From: Phymorhynchus buccinoides
Taxonomy: Eukaryota; Mollusca; Gastropoda; Neogastropoda; Raphitomidae
Assembly (NCBI GenBank): GCA_017654935.2
Contig: CM065713.1
Span: 11,180,603-11,244,602 of the forward strand
Direction: 5' to 3'
DNA: 64,000 bases
The translations under genes were made by a program, and so were the position numbers. Shown piece by piece: positions 9,655 through 20,714 of the stretch. Position 1 is the stretch's first letter. The number at the start of each line of letters is the position of its first letter. The notes under the pieces are model-generated. The model made no database searches. It was not told the origin of the DNA and saw only the letters and a program-made list of their open reading frames with translations.

Positions 9655-9881
9655 ACGGAGTGTGGCTGCCCACGTGGCAGGGTAATCAAAAACGGTCCAC
9701 ACACGTAATGTTCTCATCCCTAGCTGATGCATTTGTACCTTAGTGTTCAAGTGCTTCGGCTGTTGGGATGGTCCCTGGAGTCTTTTAGCCAGGGTATGTC
9801 AACACCACCAACTTGTACTCTCGTTTAAATTCTGTTGCTGCTTTATTGTGGAATTTGGAATAAACGTGTTTAAACCAACAA
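9655..9881 (+). repeat. dispersed repeat family A, copy 1 (SINE-like)
   Basis: Shares GTGGCTGCCCACGTGGC, CACACGTAATGTTCTCATCC, AGCTGATGCATTTGTACC and TCCCTGGAGTCTTTTAGCC with 31790-31945, 39835-40030, 40195-40275 and 45185-45335. All five are in plus orientation. Runs into the assembly gap. No coding capacity; a SINE-type element is the simplest explanation. Confidence 0.65.
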
Positions 9882-10381
9882 NNNNNNNNNNNNNNNNNNN
9901 NNNNNNNNNNNNNNNNNNNNNNNNNNNNNNNNNNNNNNNNNNNNNNNNNNNNNNNNNNNNNNNNNNNNNNNNNNNNNNNNNNNNNNNNNNNNNNNNNNNN
10001 NNNNNNNNNNNNNNNNNNNNNNNNNNNNNNNNNNNNNNNNNNNNNNNNNNNNNNNNNNNNNNNNNNNNNNNNNNNNNNNNNNNNNNNNNNNNNNNNNNNN
10101 NNNNNNNNNNNNNNNNNNNNNNNNNNNNNNNNNNNNNNNNNNNNNNNNNNNNNNNNNNNNNNNNNNNNNNNNNNNNNNNNNNNNNNNNNNNNNNNNNNNN
10201 NNNNNNNNNNNNNNNNNNNNNNNNNNNNNNNNNNNNNNNNNNNNNNNNNNNNNNNNNNNNNNNNNNNNNNNNNNNNNNNNNNNNNNNNNNNNNNNNNNNN
10301 NNNNNNNNNNNNNNNNNNNNNNNNNNNNNNNNNNNNNNNNNNNNNNNNNNNNNNNNNNNNNNNNNNNNNNNNNNNNNNNNN
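9882..10381. other. assembly gap (500 N)
   Basis: Exactly 500 undetermined bases: a scaffolding placeholder, so the true length is unknown. Confidence 1.
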
Positions 10382-11730
10382 GGTGAAAAGTTAGAGCAAA
10401 AAGGTTGAGTAAGAAGGTTAGCAATCATTTAATGAAACTTTTTTTATAAAGTAGTTTACACCTTTTGGTAATATATTAACAATAAGAATTTATTGTCAAT
10501 TTAAAGCAATGGACAATCATTTGACTGTTACCAATTTGACTGCCAGTTGCAACCAACTCAGTAGGCTTTCTCGGATATCTTTGTTGGGTAGAGGAGAAAG
10601 AGAGAGAGAGAGGGAGGGAGTGGCGGGCAGTCTCTCTATCATCTCTCTCTCTCTCTCTCTCTCTCCTCTTTATCCCCAACTAATTAGAGCGCATAGTCTC
10701 ACTCAGATGGTATGCCACATGCGGTCAAAACAGCCGTTAGTCGCTAATTGTCATGGATGAAAGGTGATTTATTGGTTTATCAATTAGAACAATGAGTTGA
10801 ATTTAAATTCAAGTACCTTGCTGTTTAGTGTTCATTACATCTTGTATTATCTGTTTTCTTAGTTTATCAAGACTGTATAGGAATGAGAACATCCTGTCCT
10901 TCTTCCCTATGAGTATGAGGACGAACACTGGTTATTCCTTTTAAACAGACCATTTCACCGTCATAGGCCGTTTGAATTATCCGTTCATTCCATCTGAGTT
11001 TTTGGATAGCTTCACTGTAAATAGTTGTACTGTCCCCCACTACGATAACTCTATCACCCGGTTGGGCCAGCTCTTAGTATCCATCTTACCCTTTAAATAG
11101 CGTGTGGTGTTATCACCGTTAATCTGTTTGTGGGTCTAAAACACTCTTCTCTTTACCCATTTCTTGTTTAGGTATTGAAGTGTTTTTGAGGTCGCCATTA
11201 TTGATGTCCGCCATCTTGAATTTCGGAAGTACAGCCATGTGACATCCCATCTAGAAGTGTCCTCTAGCATCCAATTGAAGCATCCAGCTGGGATATCAGC
11301 TTACAGCAAGCAAAGTTGACCATATTCACCTTCGATCAAAAGAACAAACTAACTATTACTGCGTTTTGCAGACTACAAAAAAACTCGGTTATAAGAAAAT
11401 CGAAACGGTGAGAAACTGTTTTTGTCTTCTTAGTATCGAGATTCTTTACGAAACCGGATATAGAATATATAATATGACAGCTTTTTTATCTCAAATACCG
11501 ATGTTGAAAGGGAAAAGGGATCCAAAACTTAAAGCGAGACATAATACAAATAAAAATTAAAGACAAACAGAAACATTAAAACGAAGAGAAATCCTTTAAC
11601 CTAATTTGGGTGCATGTAAAAAAGGGTAAAATCGGCAAAAGAAAGGAGCAAAAAGAAAGAACAGAACTGAAGATTAAAAACAGCAAAAGGCAAAGCCTTC
11701 AAGGCTCACTCGGGGGGTGGGGGTGGTTAA
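10382..11730. other. AT-rich spacer, no gene seen
   Basis: Only a GA/TC hairpin (10594-10612 GAGA against 10638-10663 TCTC) and a G-rich spot at 11711 stand out. No exon with both splice sites and coding character found. Confidence 0.5.
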
Positions 11731-12140
11731 GACTGCAAATTAGTGTATTAGGAGTTCAAATGAACAAATTTTTATGTGGTTGACCAGTGGTCAAATAGTG
11801 AAAATAGGCCAAAGTGACTACTGGTCAACAACATCAAAATGTGTTCATTTGAACTCTTAATACACTAATTTGCAGTCAAACAGTGAAAATAGGCCAAAAT
11901 GACGAGCTGGTCAGTGACACTGACCACTGGTCAATGACTGTCAACAATTGTTCATTTGAACTCCTAATACACTAATTTGCAGTCAAAAAGTGAAAATAGG
12001 CATAAGTGACCACTGGTCAGTGACACTGACCACTGGTCAACGACATCAACAATTGTTCATATGATCTCCTAATACACTAATTAGCATTCAAACGATAAAA
12101 TTAGGCCAAAGTGACCAGTGTCAGTGGTCAGCTTGTTATT
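11731..12140. repeat. inverted repeat followed by ~106-bp tandem repeat
   Basis: 11731-11766 and 11842-11877 are near-perfect inverted copies (GACTGCAAATTAGTGTATTA, one mismatch). Downstream the unit containing CACTAATTTGCAGTC, GTGAAAATAGGC and GACCACTGGTCA repeats about every 106 bp three times (marker TACACTAATT at 11861, 11967, 12073). GACCACTGGTC is itself a palindrome. Confidence 0.8.
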
Positions 12141-13609
12141 CATTTTATTTAACAAAGATTTTTTTTAAAAATGAGAACTTGTCAAGAATGAGTTTTGTTG
12201 TTGTTATTACTAGTGAGACAGCCTATGTGTGTTATTGTATGGCTTTGCCTATGTTTGACAGTGTACTTTATGCTTTGTTGTTTGTGTAGGCAACACTCTG
12301 TTCGTATTTTTATCCGTTTTTGTTCATTTTGTTTTCCACATGTTAACTTGATATGTAACAAGCTTAATTGCAAGCTTCTTCTCCTTATTTTATGTGTTTC
12401 TATGTGTTGTACGTATTGACAAAAAATGTTTTTAAAAAAAAGTCTCATAAAAAAAAAAAAAAGAGTTTTTATAACTCCAACTTTCATTTGGACAAAACGG
12501 CGGTTCAAAATCGGGCTCTTATAGACAAAACGGCAGAATTTGGACAAAACGGCGGTTAACAGTGCCTGCAACCACTCAAATAACAAACCTTTTTTCTTCT
12601 TTTTACTGTTTTCAAATGCGTACCTCTTCACCTTTCTAGTACTGAAATATTACAATTTACTGTCCACCCAAGCAGTTTTTCACCAATCGTTTGCTTTTGT
12701 TTATGTGGATTTTTGTCCACATATTCAGTTATTTGCATTTATCTTCTTAAAGAAATGGATTGCCTTTTCCTCTCTGCCATTGCTGCTGAAAATGAAAGGA
12801 TGGACAGTCTCACTGCCACCAACGCAAAAGTACAGGCACTCATATTTTTTTCTTCTGCTCAACATTTATTTTGCACAGAATACTGAAGGAAAGTATGAAA
12901 TAAAGGAACAAAAAAAAGAAGGAATTAGTCTTGCAATCAAGTGCCTGTACTGTTTAGACTGTCTGTGAGCGCAACTGGTCTAGACATGAACTTTCCCTTT
13001 TTGGAACAATTTCAATTTTCTCGGAACATCCTTTCAGGTCAGGTCCAACTCACTTTAAAAACAATGTTGCCAATGGCAATTCGCTTATAAGAAAATAGAA
13101 CTCGGTTACAAGAAAATGAACTGCAAACCAACTCTCTTGTATGAAATAATTTTCTTATATCCGAGTTTCCATCACACTTTTACCATGGGAGAAGGAATTT
13201 GCTTGCTTATAACCGAGTTTTCTTATAAGCAAGTTTCTTATATACGAGTTTTGATAATACATAAAAAAGGAGTTCGGCAGGGAATTTTTGTTTGCTTGAT
13301 TATAAGCGGGTTCGACTGTATAAGGCGACACTTTTATCCAGATTGTGAACCCTTTCGCTTAATGACTGTCCAAATAAATTGTTATAACAAAATCGAAAAC
13401 ACACGCCTTATAATGTATATATTCTATAGACTACAGGGAAATACTTTGGGGGAGGGGGGGGGGTCCAGTACCCTTTTAATAGACACCTGACCTTATAATA
13501 CTACAAATATAGTAAGAAAACATAGTAAGAAAATCTGAATTTGTGTGTGTCAAATTTAAGGAGGTGCTTCTGTAGTCAGTAAAACAGGACAATATTGGTT
13601 TGTTTTCAG
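12141..13609. other. AT-rich spacer with mariner/pogo-like end
   Basis: 13080-13320 is rich in CTTATAAGAAAA and CTCGGTTATAA words on both strands and ends in GCGGGTTCGACTGTA, which reads as a mariner/pogo-type right end (TACAGTCGAACCCGC). A related CTCGGTTATAAGAAAA is at 11383. A TTGGACAAAACGGCGG repeat occurs at about 12488 and 12538. No gene recognised. Confidence 0.4.
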
Positions 13610-13752
13610 GATCGAACAACCAGAAATGAACAGGCGTGTGTCCAGGCTTTTTCAAGGGCACCCCAGCCTGATTTTAGGCTTCAACAATTTCGTGGACCAG
13701 GGCCACGAGATCGACATGGACCAATTCATCAGCTATTCGTTCAGTGCTGGAG
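13610..13752 (+). CDS. SIN3: SIN3-type PAH domain exon
   Basis: After a strong acceptor (TTGTTTTCAG|) one frame reads IEQPEMNRRVSRLFQGH and then PSLILGFNNFVDQGHEIDMD. SIN3 PAH1 has ..ID.P.V..RVSQLF.GHPDLI.GFN.FLPPGY.IE.., so the helix-3/helix-4 half of a paired amphipathic helix is clear. PAH domains are the docking sites through which the SIN3 co-repressor scaffold binds transcription factors. The donor is less certain; GGAG|GTTGAC at 13752 is the best before the in-frame stop. No other SIN3 exon was found within the window, so this may be one exon of a widely spaced gene or an isolated duplicate. The DQGHEIDMD end differs from canonical SIN3A. Confidence 0.6.
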
Positions 13753-13783
13753 GTTGACCAAGGAGCCATCTCACAGCAGCTGT

Positions 13784-14106
13784 CACAGAGAGAGAGAGAG
13801 AGAGAGAGAGAGTGTGTATTGATGCTTTATTCAATGATTGTATTTTGCATTGTGTTTTTTTTGGGGTGGGGTGAGTGGTGGTGATGTTAACGGTGTGTGT
13901 GTGTGTCGAGTGTGTGTGTGTATGTGTGTGTGTGTGTGTGCGCGTACGTGCGTGTATGTGTGGGTGGGGTGTGTATGTGTATGCCTATTTGCATGTGCGT
14001 GAGCGATTATTTGGTTTTTGTTGTTGAATTTCTTGCTTTTAATTTTTGTTGTTAGGATTGTTAAGCGCACATTTGGTGGAGGAATGCGCTATATTAAATG
14101 ATTCAC

Positions 14107-14142
<36 letters not shown>
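13784..14142 (+). repeat. microsatellites and LINE-type 3' tail, family O
   Basis: (GA)n 13784-13812, (TG)n 13890-13990, then TTAAGCGCACATTTGG..GAATGCGCTATATTAAATG ending in (ATT)n at 14107-14142. The AAGCGC..GCGCTATA..(ATT)n arrangement recurs at 24425-24490 and 39740-39790 and is typical of a LINE 3' end in invertebrates. Confidence 0.6.
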
Positions 14143-14145
<3 letters not shown>

Positions 14146-14892
14146 GTAATAACTAAGGCAGTGACAGGAACTTATGTAGTCGTGCGTTTACCTGTAATCT
14201 ACCGGAATGTGAGTTTAAAACATTGAGAAAATGTGTGTGTGTGTGTGTGTACACGTTTGTACATGCGCACTCCCCTGCTTGAGTGTGTGTGTGTGTGTGT
14301 GTGTGAGAGCCCATGCTTGTATGGCGAGCACTTGTTAATGAGTCCACAAGTGGGTGTCAAATTATTGTTATATTACTCTTTGTGAGACTTTAAATTATGG
14401 TATTGCTCCCTAATAGCAATTTACAACTTGTTCACTGTTTCTTATTCCTGTTATGCCGTACTGACTATGATATGTTGTTGTAACTTGTCTACATTGTGCC
14501 ATCAAGAGAAATCTCATTGTTTGTATGCTCAAGGACAATACAATTGGATTGATTGATTGATTAATTGATTGTGCGGTTGATTGTGCTTTATTACTTTTGT
14601 TTCTTTCTTGCATTCCTGCCACAACTTTAACCACTTCAACATATTTTACGAAAACTTAGAGACCAGCTTTCAAAGACATGTACACATGCACACACACACA
14701 CATGCACACACACAGACACACACACACACACACAACACACACACAAACAAAAACAAAGCACATACAGAGAGAGAGAAGTCTGAAATCTGAAGAACCATGC
14801 AATCATGCACATACATAATCATCCATAAATTGGGAGAAATAATTCGAGAAAAAGAATGTATCCAGAGACAAGCGATTGACTTCTACAGGAGA

Positions 14893-14940
<48 letters not shown>

Positions 14941-15080
14941 AGCACACACGCACATACAGAAGCACACACACACACAGAGAAACATGTGCGCACACACACA
15001 AACACACACACACACACACATACGCACAACGCACACACACACACACACTCACCAGAAGCTCATACACGGAGAATAAAGCA

Positions 15081-15119
<39 letters not shown>

Positions 15120-15125
15120 CACACA
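14143..15125. repeat. spacer with TG, CA and GA microsatellites
   Basis: (TG)n at 14232-14251 and 14284-14305, (CA)n at 14690-14752, (TG)n-(GA)n at 14892-14941 and (CA)n up to 15123. Intervening sequence shows no gene. Confidence 0.8.
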
Positions 15126-15729
15126 ATTGTTTAAAATGATTTTTAGCACGTCTGACATTACGAAATTGAACAAAGGGTGAATACTCTCTTTCTAATTAAC
15201 TCCCCTCCAACAAAGTTGATTACGATACCAATCACCTAGCAGTGCGTGGATCAGAACCAAAGTGAGAGAAACAAAGCATCATTCTCAAAAAAGAATGTGC
15301 CAAGTTCGCCTTTATGACCCTCCACCCACACATTACCTATAACACTATAGCAAAAACATAATTCCTTCTTAGCTCATTTACGTTGCAAATGTATGTCAGT
15401 CTGCCGTATCTGGCAGTGAGTTCCTTTCAGCATAGCATGTAGTGGCTATTCTGGAGAGCTGTGATTGATTTAGTTTATAGTGGAGATGCCTTGCCCAGGG
15501 TACATCACCCCTGTATTGACCTTGGAACAATTAGCATAGGAGAAAAGACAGACACACAAACATACAGACGGACCCAAGTACGTCATTCCCTCTAGACACT
15601 TGTTTGGCGGGGCTTAGCCACTTTTATGCTTTACGGTTCTTCTATTTTCAAATTTTACAATTAATTTTGTTCCCCTTGATGTAACACTCCACATGCTGTT
15701 ATGGCAAGACCATAGCAATGCAAATTTGA
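15126..15729. other. spacer, no gene seen
   Basis: Unique-looking, moderately AT-rich, no exon or repeat match recognised within the window. Confidence 0.5.
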
Positions 15730-16123
15730 TTAACCCTTTCACCGCCAATGTCGCATTTATGCACCACAAATTTTTTAACACCCACGTCACTAAAGGCTTG
15801 GATGGAAGTTCAGTTTAACGTCGCGTATCGGCTTTCGCCGTGTACGACGGGCTGAACAAACCAACCAGAGTATAAACAAAAATTTATGTTCCTGAATCAC
15901 TGTCTTAGCCAAAAGGCCGAGAAGCGATCAGAATACTAAAGGCTTCAAATCAGGGCCTGGTATCTGAAGACCCCATTTTTATTTGGGGAGGTAAGGAAGG
16001 ATAGGTCTGATGTAATACATGTCACAGAAGAATTGCCAACATTGCAGATTTTTTTTCTCACTACCCAGTTAAGTTTAATGGTATTTTGGAGCTGAAAAAA
16101 CTTACTGGCGGTGAAAGGGTTAA
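15730..16123. mobile_element. piggyBac-like MITE
   Basis: TTAA at both ends with perfect inverted ends CCCTTTCACCGCCA / TGGCGGTGAAAGGG (394 bp). Same family as the element at 28-801; both also share a GGCCTATCCTTACC / GGTAAGGAAGGATAGG segment. Confidence 0.85.
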
Positions 16124-16140
16124 TGTAGATTTCTGTTTGC

Positions 16141-16274
16141 TTTAAAGACCCCCCACGTCACGTGTCACATTCCCTCTTATGCTAGGAAGATTTCTTAAGA
16201 TTTTGTACCAGCTATAAGAGGGGAAAACACGTGAAAACCGTGATTTTTGACACGTGACGTGGTGGGTCTTTAAA
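16141..16274. mobile_element. short palindromic-ended MITE
   Basis: 134 bp with near-perfect 27-bp inverted ends TTTAAAGACCCCCCACGTCA.. / ..TGACACGTGACGTGG..GTCTTTAAA. Half of the same sequence is nested inside the mariner-like MITE at 37111-37417 (37240-37350). Confidence 0.75.
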
Positions 16275-16504
16275 TGTTTGATTTTCAAAAGAAACATCAA
16301 CAACAACGACATAACTGAAGCAGCAACAAGCAAAGCTTAGGACGTGCTCAGTTCAAAATAAATTACACAGTATTTTATATATAGTTATAGCCCTCTACCA
16401 GAAGTATCCATATTGAAAGTGTTATAGCTTTTGGATTATCTGCCCTTGAGATAGATATCTATCCTTAGGAGGTACTATAATTATCTTCCTCTTTTTCTTC
16501 GATC

Positions 16505-16812
16505 GCTCAGTTTCCTGTCAATTATGAGCGCAGATGCGTCATGCTGTCGTTATGCGCCTAAGTAAGAAATAATCAGGCCCAGCATGTCCGTCTTCGGCTG
16601 GAGAAGGAAATGTTTTTTGAAAGTGTTTCTTGAAAAAAAGGAGAATGGACCGAGTAAGGCAGAAAGATAGTAAATGACAGCAAGCAAGGGGAAAAGGTAG
16701 AGTCAAAGAGAGTGACAGATTATAGGAAGTTACAAGCACAGAACTTCCAGAAGGTGGGGGAACTATTTATACAAAAGACCCCCCCCCCCCCGGTATCCCC
16801 ACGGGGGGAGGT
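16505..16812. repeat. dispersed repeat family B, copy 2
   Basis: Opposite orientation to copy 1: starts TCCTGTCAATTATGAGCGCA, contains AGGCCCAGCATGTCCGTC and ends with TACAAAAGACCCCCC and GGTATCCCCACGGGG. Confidence 0.7.
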
Positions 16813-16841
16813 ACTATATCAATAAATGTCCCGGTAAAGGT

Positions 16842-17337
16842 AAAGATGTGCCCCCCCCCTGCATTTCTCGGTTAATTGTATTTTTGCCTTTCTTACCATA
16901 CATAAAGCTGTATTTTAGGAACATTTTCAGCTAATTCTCTTTTTGGAATACTAACCCTAACCCTAACCCTAGCCCTAAACCTAACCCTACCCCCCACTAT
17001 GTACTGCAGTACACCGCGATTTGTCACAGTTGTGGTTCGTTGCGTTTTTCCGTCTTATAGGGTGGGGGGGTAGGGTTAGGCTAGGGTTAGTATTCCAAAA
17101 AGGTTATTAGCTAAAAAGGTTAATAAAATACAGCTTTATGTATGGTAAGAAAGGCAAAAACGGAAAGTTGTGGTTCGTTGCGTTTTTCCGTCTTATAGGG
17201 TGGGGGGTAGGGTTAGGGCTAGGGTTAGTATTCCAAAAAGGTTATTAGCTAAAAATGTTAATAAAATACAGCTTTATGTATGGTAAGAAAGGCAAAAACG
17301 GAAAAATACAATTAACCGAGAAATGTAGGCACATCTT
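16842..17337. mobile_element. foldback element with telomere-like words
   Basis: Long inverted arms (AAGATGTGCC..CATTTCTCGGTTAATTG.. and its complement ..CAATTAACCGAGAAATG..GGCACATCTT). Inside, CCCTAACCCTAACCCTAGCCC (16957-16977) faces TAGGGTTAGGGCTAGGGTTAG on the other arm. The right arm is itself duplicated in tandem, 17029-17166 and 17167-17304 (138-bp unit starting GTTGTGGTTCGTTGCG). A fragment of the left arm recurs after poly-C at 26540-26680. Confidence 0.7.
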
Positions 17338-18218
17338 GAATTATTTCCAAGATATTATGATTGTCAAGTGTGGTTAGTTTATCTAAATTAATTCAACAAT
17401 ACAAACATAAACCATTCAGACACGTACTCACCCCATCACTGGCTCATGTATACAACCTTCAACAAAGAAAGACAAGTTATCAAATCCAGCCCACTTTATA
17501 TTCAAGATAAATACAAGCAACTAGAATTCTGTATAGCAGTTTCCAAGAAGATTAAATAATCAATGTTCGACCCAAAAATTCTACATACTTCACTTAGCTC
17601 CATATGACTTTCAATGTCTTTTTATCAGTTTAGATTTTTTGGCTGGACGAAAGTTTCTGGCACCGATGCCCTTATGGCTCCAACCCACCTGCGTGCGCAT
17701 CTCGACCATTCCAACGGAAGTGTTGCCATCTTAGTCCTTATTTGTGTGTAAGCAAAGTGAAAATGTTATCTAAATGTGTAAAGAAAACATCCAGATGTTA
17801 TAAATACAGTTTAGATAAGTTTCGAATTGGAACAGCCAAATACGCAGCATCGATCTGGCATTTTTCAAAAAAAGGTAAGGACTAAGATGGCGGTCTCCCA
17901 TAATATGGCGCTCCTTGTGGCCGGATATGACGACACGTGGGTACCAGCCATAAAAAGCTCAAAATCACAGCTCCGACCCTTGCCTAAAAAAGCTAATAAA
18001 CTGCACTTGAAACCTGGCATAGAGAGCTGAAACTTTTGCATACGAAAAGGAAAGATGTTCTTCGACGGAATGCAAAAGATTGAAGTCTGTGAACTTCTTT
18101 GTTTCTGTTTTACTGATCCGTTGCCAAACTTTAATGAACAACCCACGTAATTATTGCCATTTACATTTTTTTTACACTCAGTCCATCATCCCATGTGTTT
18201 TGATTATTTTTAAAAAGG
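17338..18218. other. spacer, no gene seen
   Basis: Only a short inverted match (GCCATCTTAGTCCTTA near 17728 and TAAGGACTAAGATGGC near 17876), probably MITE ends. No exon recognised. Confidence 0.45.
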
Positions 18219-18625
<407 letters not shown>

Positions 18626-18900
18626 GATCTCTTCAGGCACAAGAATGAAATTAGGCATACATAGAGTTACTGATTTAGGATTAGAAAAATCAAATTCGCG
18701 TTTTATAATTGCTTGAGCCAGCCTTTTGTAATTATTGACTGTTTAAACTGTTTACATTTTCAGTTCGAGTTACCTACACAAACGCGCACATGCACACAGA
18801 GTCTTGAGGGACCCCTGACTCAACTGTGATTGGGGCCGATATTTCTCCGTCCACCACAACAGACTGTGTTCGTCATGTAAGGAAGGCGCTGATCCAGCTG
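18626..18900. other. spacer, no gene seen
   Basis: No coding or repeat signal recognised. Confidence 0.5.
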
Positions 18901-19291
18901 TTACCCTTTACCGGATCATGCTTTTGACTACACGGACACGATGGCGGGGGTCTTCCACGACCCCCTACTCAGCAAAGAGCAAATTCCGAGGTGTTTATCC
19001 CTGTCCGGATGGCGGGGGTCTCCCACGACCCCTACTCAATGCACTGCAGTGCTCTTTAAAGTAGGGGTCGTGAGAGACCCCCGTCATCCGGACAGGTATG
19101 TCAAAATTACGCGCGTCATATTACGTAATTTATATTTTATGCACATTAATAAAATTTAACACACTTAAAGCCATTTACGTTTTTGACAAAGTCATGAAAG
19201 TTCATGAAGATTGCTTAAATAGTTTTAGAGATATAACATGTTTTGTGTGTCAAGGGGTCGTGGGCGACCCCAGAAGTCCGGTAAAGGTTAA
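18901..19291. mobile_element. piggyBac-like MITE with internal hairpin
   Basis: Ends TTAC-CCTTTACCGGA (left; TTAA mutated) and TCCGGTAAAGG-TTAA (right). Inside, 18999-19096 is a long hairpin: CCTGTCCGGATGGCGGGGGT.. pairs with ..ACCCCCGTCATCCGGACAGG around GCACTGCAGTGC. The block ATGGCGGGGGTCTTCCACGA also occurs once more at 18941. Confidence 0.65.
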
Positions 19292-19540
19292 TCTTCCCCG
19301 TGATGTTATACCCCCTCTTGAGCTTGTGGCCCAACAGGCAATGGTTTAGGTAGGTAGGTAGGTGATGTAGGGCTATGCATAGGCCTCTCGGCCCTTATTT
19401 CGCCCCTTCTCGATTAATTTGACTTGTGGTAATTTATTTAGTGGTTTGCGTCTCTTAAATCAAAAACTAATAAAAAGATAAATCTTTAAGAGAATGGCTT
19501 TTTTATATATATTATATATTATTTTTTTTTGTTTTATTCA
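19292..19540. other. spacer with (TAGG)n
   Basis: Short GTAGGTAGGTAGGT run at 19347-19360; AT-rich sequence after it. No gene. Confidence 0.45.
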
Positions 19541-19544
19541 TCAA

Positions 19545-19830
19545 AACATTTAAATTTTGTTATCAAATTTGGGTTTTCGTCCCAAAAATTTTTGAATTCA
19601 TTAATGCTAGGTGCATTCTTTATGTTAATTGGTAGATCATTCCACATATGAACAACACGGTTAGTACAAAAGTTTTTGCGGGTGTTAGTATTAGATCTGT
19701 TAAGAAACAAATTACCATCACTATTTCTTGTTTTGTCTACTGTGCATTTTATGAAAAAGTCATTGAAATTTATAGTTTACGGTTTACCGTGGCCTTGTCA
19801 AATCTAAGACTAACTTTAATCAGATACTAG
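19545..19830 (-). mobile_element. LINE RT C-terminal fragment
   Basis: The minus strand reads CTVDKTRNSDGNLFLNRSNT followed by VVHMWNDLP and INEFKNFWDE, the ..R....WN.LP....S...FK..L.. signature that closes jockey/CR1-group LINE ORF2. A second copy of the same family lies at 23101-23283 plus 23716-23760. 5'-truncated, no catalytic part. Confidence 0.7.
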
Positions 19831-20372
19831 AGTATTCTTATGCCTTTCCCGAGCAAGACAGATAAAATGCTGCTTTTTACTGCAATGAGAACATTTGGTG
19901 GTGGGGAATAGCTAAACAATAGGTAGGTCACATAACTAACTTACTAAGTAAGCCTACGGGAATATTTATAGGTCTCTCGGCCGTTCTCAATGAAATTGAC
20001 TTACGACAATTTTTTCCCATTGGCGTTTATACCAGAATTGGGTGGCTGCCGACGTACTACATGCAGATGCAGATGCAGACATAATGTTATCTTTGTTTCT
20101 TCATCTATGAGAAAGACAAAGAAAGCATTCGCCACTTTTCCTGTAAAAAGACAGCTGTAGTTTGAGACGGCATGAGCGTAGCCTCCCGTGAAATTTTGTA
20201 CTTCCTGTAGAAATTCCTCGTGGTACATGTATCACAACAAGTGACAGCGAAGATGAAAAGAAACACGCGTTCAAGTTGGTTGTGGTTTTATCTTACGCCA
20301 CCGTAACATTTGATCATGTCGGTGAGTACAAAGTCTTACTTTTGATCCGATCTTTTTGTTTCTGTCAATGTC
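19831..20372. other. spacer, no gene seen
   Basis: No exon recognised. AGGTAGGTCACATAACTAAC and GGTCTCTCGGCCGTTCTC resemble the segment near 19350-19400, so a small duplicated repeat is likely. Confidence 0.4.
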
Positions 20373-20685
20373 ATACAAATCAGTAAGTCTTACGGATTTT
20401 TCGAAGTGACCCCAAATTGTTTTCCTTCTTTCCACGTGACGTGCGCCATTACGGATTTTTAAAAATTCCAATTCATGGTTTGTTGTGTGACAGTGTGTTA
20501 GCTTTGGAATAATAATATCATCATTGCTATTCAATATGCATCTTTCAGAAATGAAATGTGAGTTAGACTTTATTCTGGGTGATTTTTTTTAATGAAAAGA
20601 TTTGGTGTGACGTTCGGAGTTAATGCCCTTGTCTCGGGGACTGGGATCGATTCTCGGTTCGAATGGTCGGGAGTCATTGGGTTAA
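20373..20685. mobile_element. piggyBac-like MITE fragment, inverted copy of 134-455
   Basis: Reverse-complement match to the first kilobase of the window through GACCCCAAAT, CCAATTCATGGTTTG and GACGTTCGGAGTTAATGC, ending GGTCGGGAGTCATTGGG-TTAA (TTAA 20682-20685). Confidence 0.75.
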
Positions 20686-20714
20686 GGTTTGAGAGGCAGC
20701 CTTATACAAACTTA

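Noticed and set aside
9743..10428. ORFs of about 200 codons
   Set aside because: Mostly undetermined bases of the assembly gap; the same holds for 28422-29085.
12755..12830. Coiled-coil-like peptide NERMDSLTATNAKVQAL as an exon
   Set aside because: Short, no convincing splice sites, and surrounded by AT-rich sequence; could be a retroelement scrap but not supportable.
16957..16977. True telomere
   Set aside because: Only a few degenerate TTAGGG words on both strands inside a transposon-like inverted repeat, far from a sequence end.
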